A DNA stretch of 15,077 bases from the NCBI GenBank assembly GCA_964457365.1, contig CAYWFP010000093.1, positions 1 to 15,077 on the forward strand, written 5' to 3'. Position 1 is the first letter of the stretch, and the number at the start of each line of letters is the position of its first letter. The notes below the pieces were generated by a model, which ran no database searches, had not been told where the DNA came from, and saw only the letters and a program-made list of their open reading frames with translations. Positions 14,854 to 15,077 of the stretch are shown in pieces. The translations under genes were made by a program, and so were the position numbers. Source of the stretch: CAYWFP01 sp964457365 (GTDB lineage: Bacteria; Planctomycetota; SZUA-567).

Positions 14854-15059
14854 TCACCCTTTCTTCCCCCGCCATTTCTCCCGCCCTGGCGCACCGGCGG
14901 CCAGCCAGTCGCGAAGCTCGTCCACCCGCCATTTCTTGCGCGAGCCGATGATGACAGGGGCAGGGAGTTCGCCCAGCCGGTCCATCTTGCGTACGGTCTT
15001 GGGGGTGATGCCGAGGAGAGATCCGATCGTAAGCGTTCACCAGATCAAGGCGGGAGCAT
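14854..15059 (-). pseudogene. AlpA/excisionase-like helix-turn-helix protein, apparently frameshifted near the start
   Basis: On the - strand from about 15027 to the TGA at 14854-14856 the frame reads IGSLLGITPKTVRKMDRLGE, then LPAPVIIGSRKKWRVDELRD, then WLAAGAPGREKWRGKKG. This is the MerR-like winged helix-turn-helix of AlpA and excisionase proteins: recognition helix TPKTVRKM, wing G-E-L-P-A-P, and the W-R-x-D-E-L-x-D-W-L end. Upstream this frame meets a TGA at 15037-15039 with no start codon between. The missing N-terminus seems to lie in another frame (LDLVNAYD, about 15048-15026), and an ATG at 15059 is in yet a third. One or two small indels, or sequence errors, would explain this. An intact protein would regulate excision or the integrase. 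Confidence 0.6.
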
Positions 15060-15077
15060 CAAGGTTTTGCAGATGAC

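Noticed and set aside
14555..15040. A 161-codon - strand frame starting at GTG 15040
   Set aside because: Its translation is arginine/proline-rich and unlike any protein, while the neighbouring frame reads as an AlpA-like helix-turn-helix protein. Only its first few codons may belong to that gene's original start.
1..15077. CRISPR array, rRNA or riboswitch
   Set aside because: I saw no regularly spaced repeat series, no rRNA-like sequence and no recognisable riboswitch core anywhere in the window.

Overview
The window reads as the edge of a mobile or genomic island in a Gram-negative-type bacterium with an accessory gene complement. Exported proteins with Sec signals, an ECF-type sigma/zinc-finger anti-sigma pair, Sel1 and TPR proteins, a SEC-C protein and a glycosidase-like protein would all fit the PVC superphylum (Lentisphaerota, Kiritimatiellota or Planctomycetota). 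That placement is an inference from gene content, not a demonstrated assignment. All but the recombination genes at the right end are on the + strand.

Left part (1-8650). The C-terminal part of a glycoside-hydrolase-like protein runs in from the left edge. It overlaps by four bases (ATGA) an ECF-like sigma factor. A zinc-finger anti-sigma protein with one membrane helix and a TPR-rich extracytoplasmic half follows. Next come two large exported proteins of unknown function (652 and 579 aa), a two-helix membrane protein and two membrane-anchored Sel1-repeat proteins. The intervals from the anti-sigma gene onward are mostly short. From about 2.2 kb to 8.9 kb the DNA looks clearly more AT-rich than the start of the window. 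This block is the best candidate for an undescribed system: a sigma/anti-sigma switch with a periplasmic TPR sensor linked to a set of surface or envelope proteins.

Middle (8651-10546). A gene-poor stretch contains a good rho-independent terminator (13-bp stem, T-tract). It is followed by a HEAT-like protein ending in a SEC-C zinc motif, then a promoter-bearing gap.

Right part (10547-15077). A zeta-toxin/P-loop kinase-like gene has been split by a complete 1926-bp IS1182-like insertion sequence. The element has 17-bp terminal inverted repeats (one mismatch) and a 4-bp target duplication (TCAT). Removing the element and one TCAT copy restores a 174-aa reading frame with the expected C-terminal end. 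That frame overlaps the next gene, a 63-aa putative partner protein, by ATGA. The stop codon that now truncates the toxin is the first three bases of the IS. The right IS end carries a -35-like hexamer pointing at the orphaned partner gene. Beyond it, on the - strand, are a tyrosine recombinase with a full catalytic set and, upstream of it, an AlpA/excisionase-like helix-turn-helix gene that appears frameshifted near its start. Short direct repeats lie between these two. The recombinase pair suggests that the island boundary is close to the right edge.
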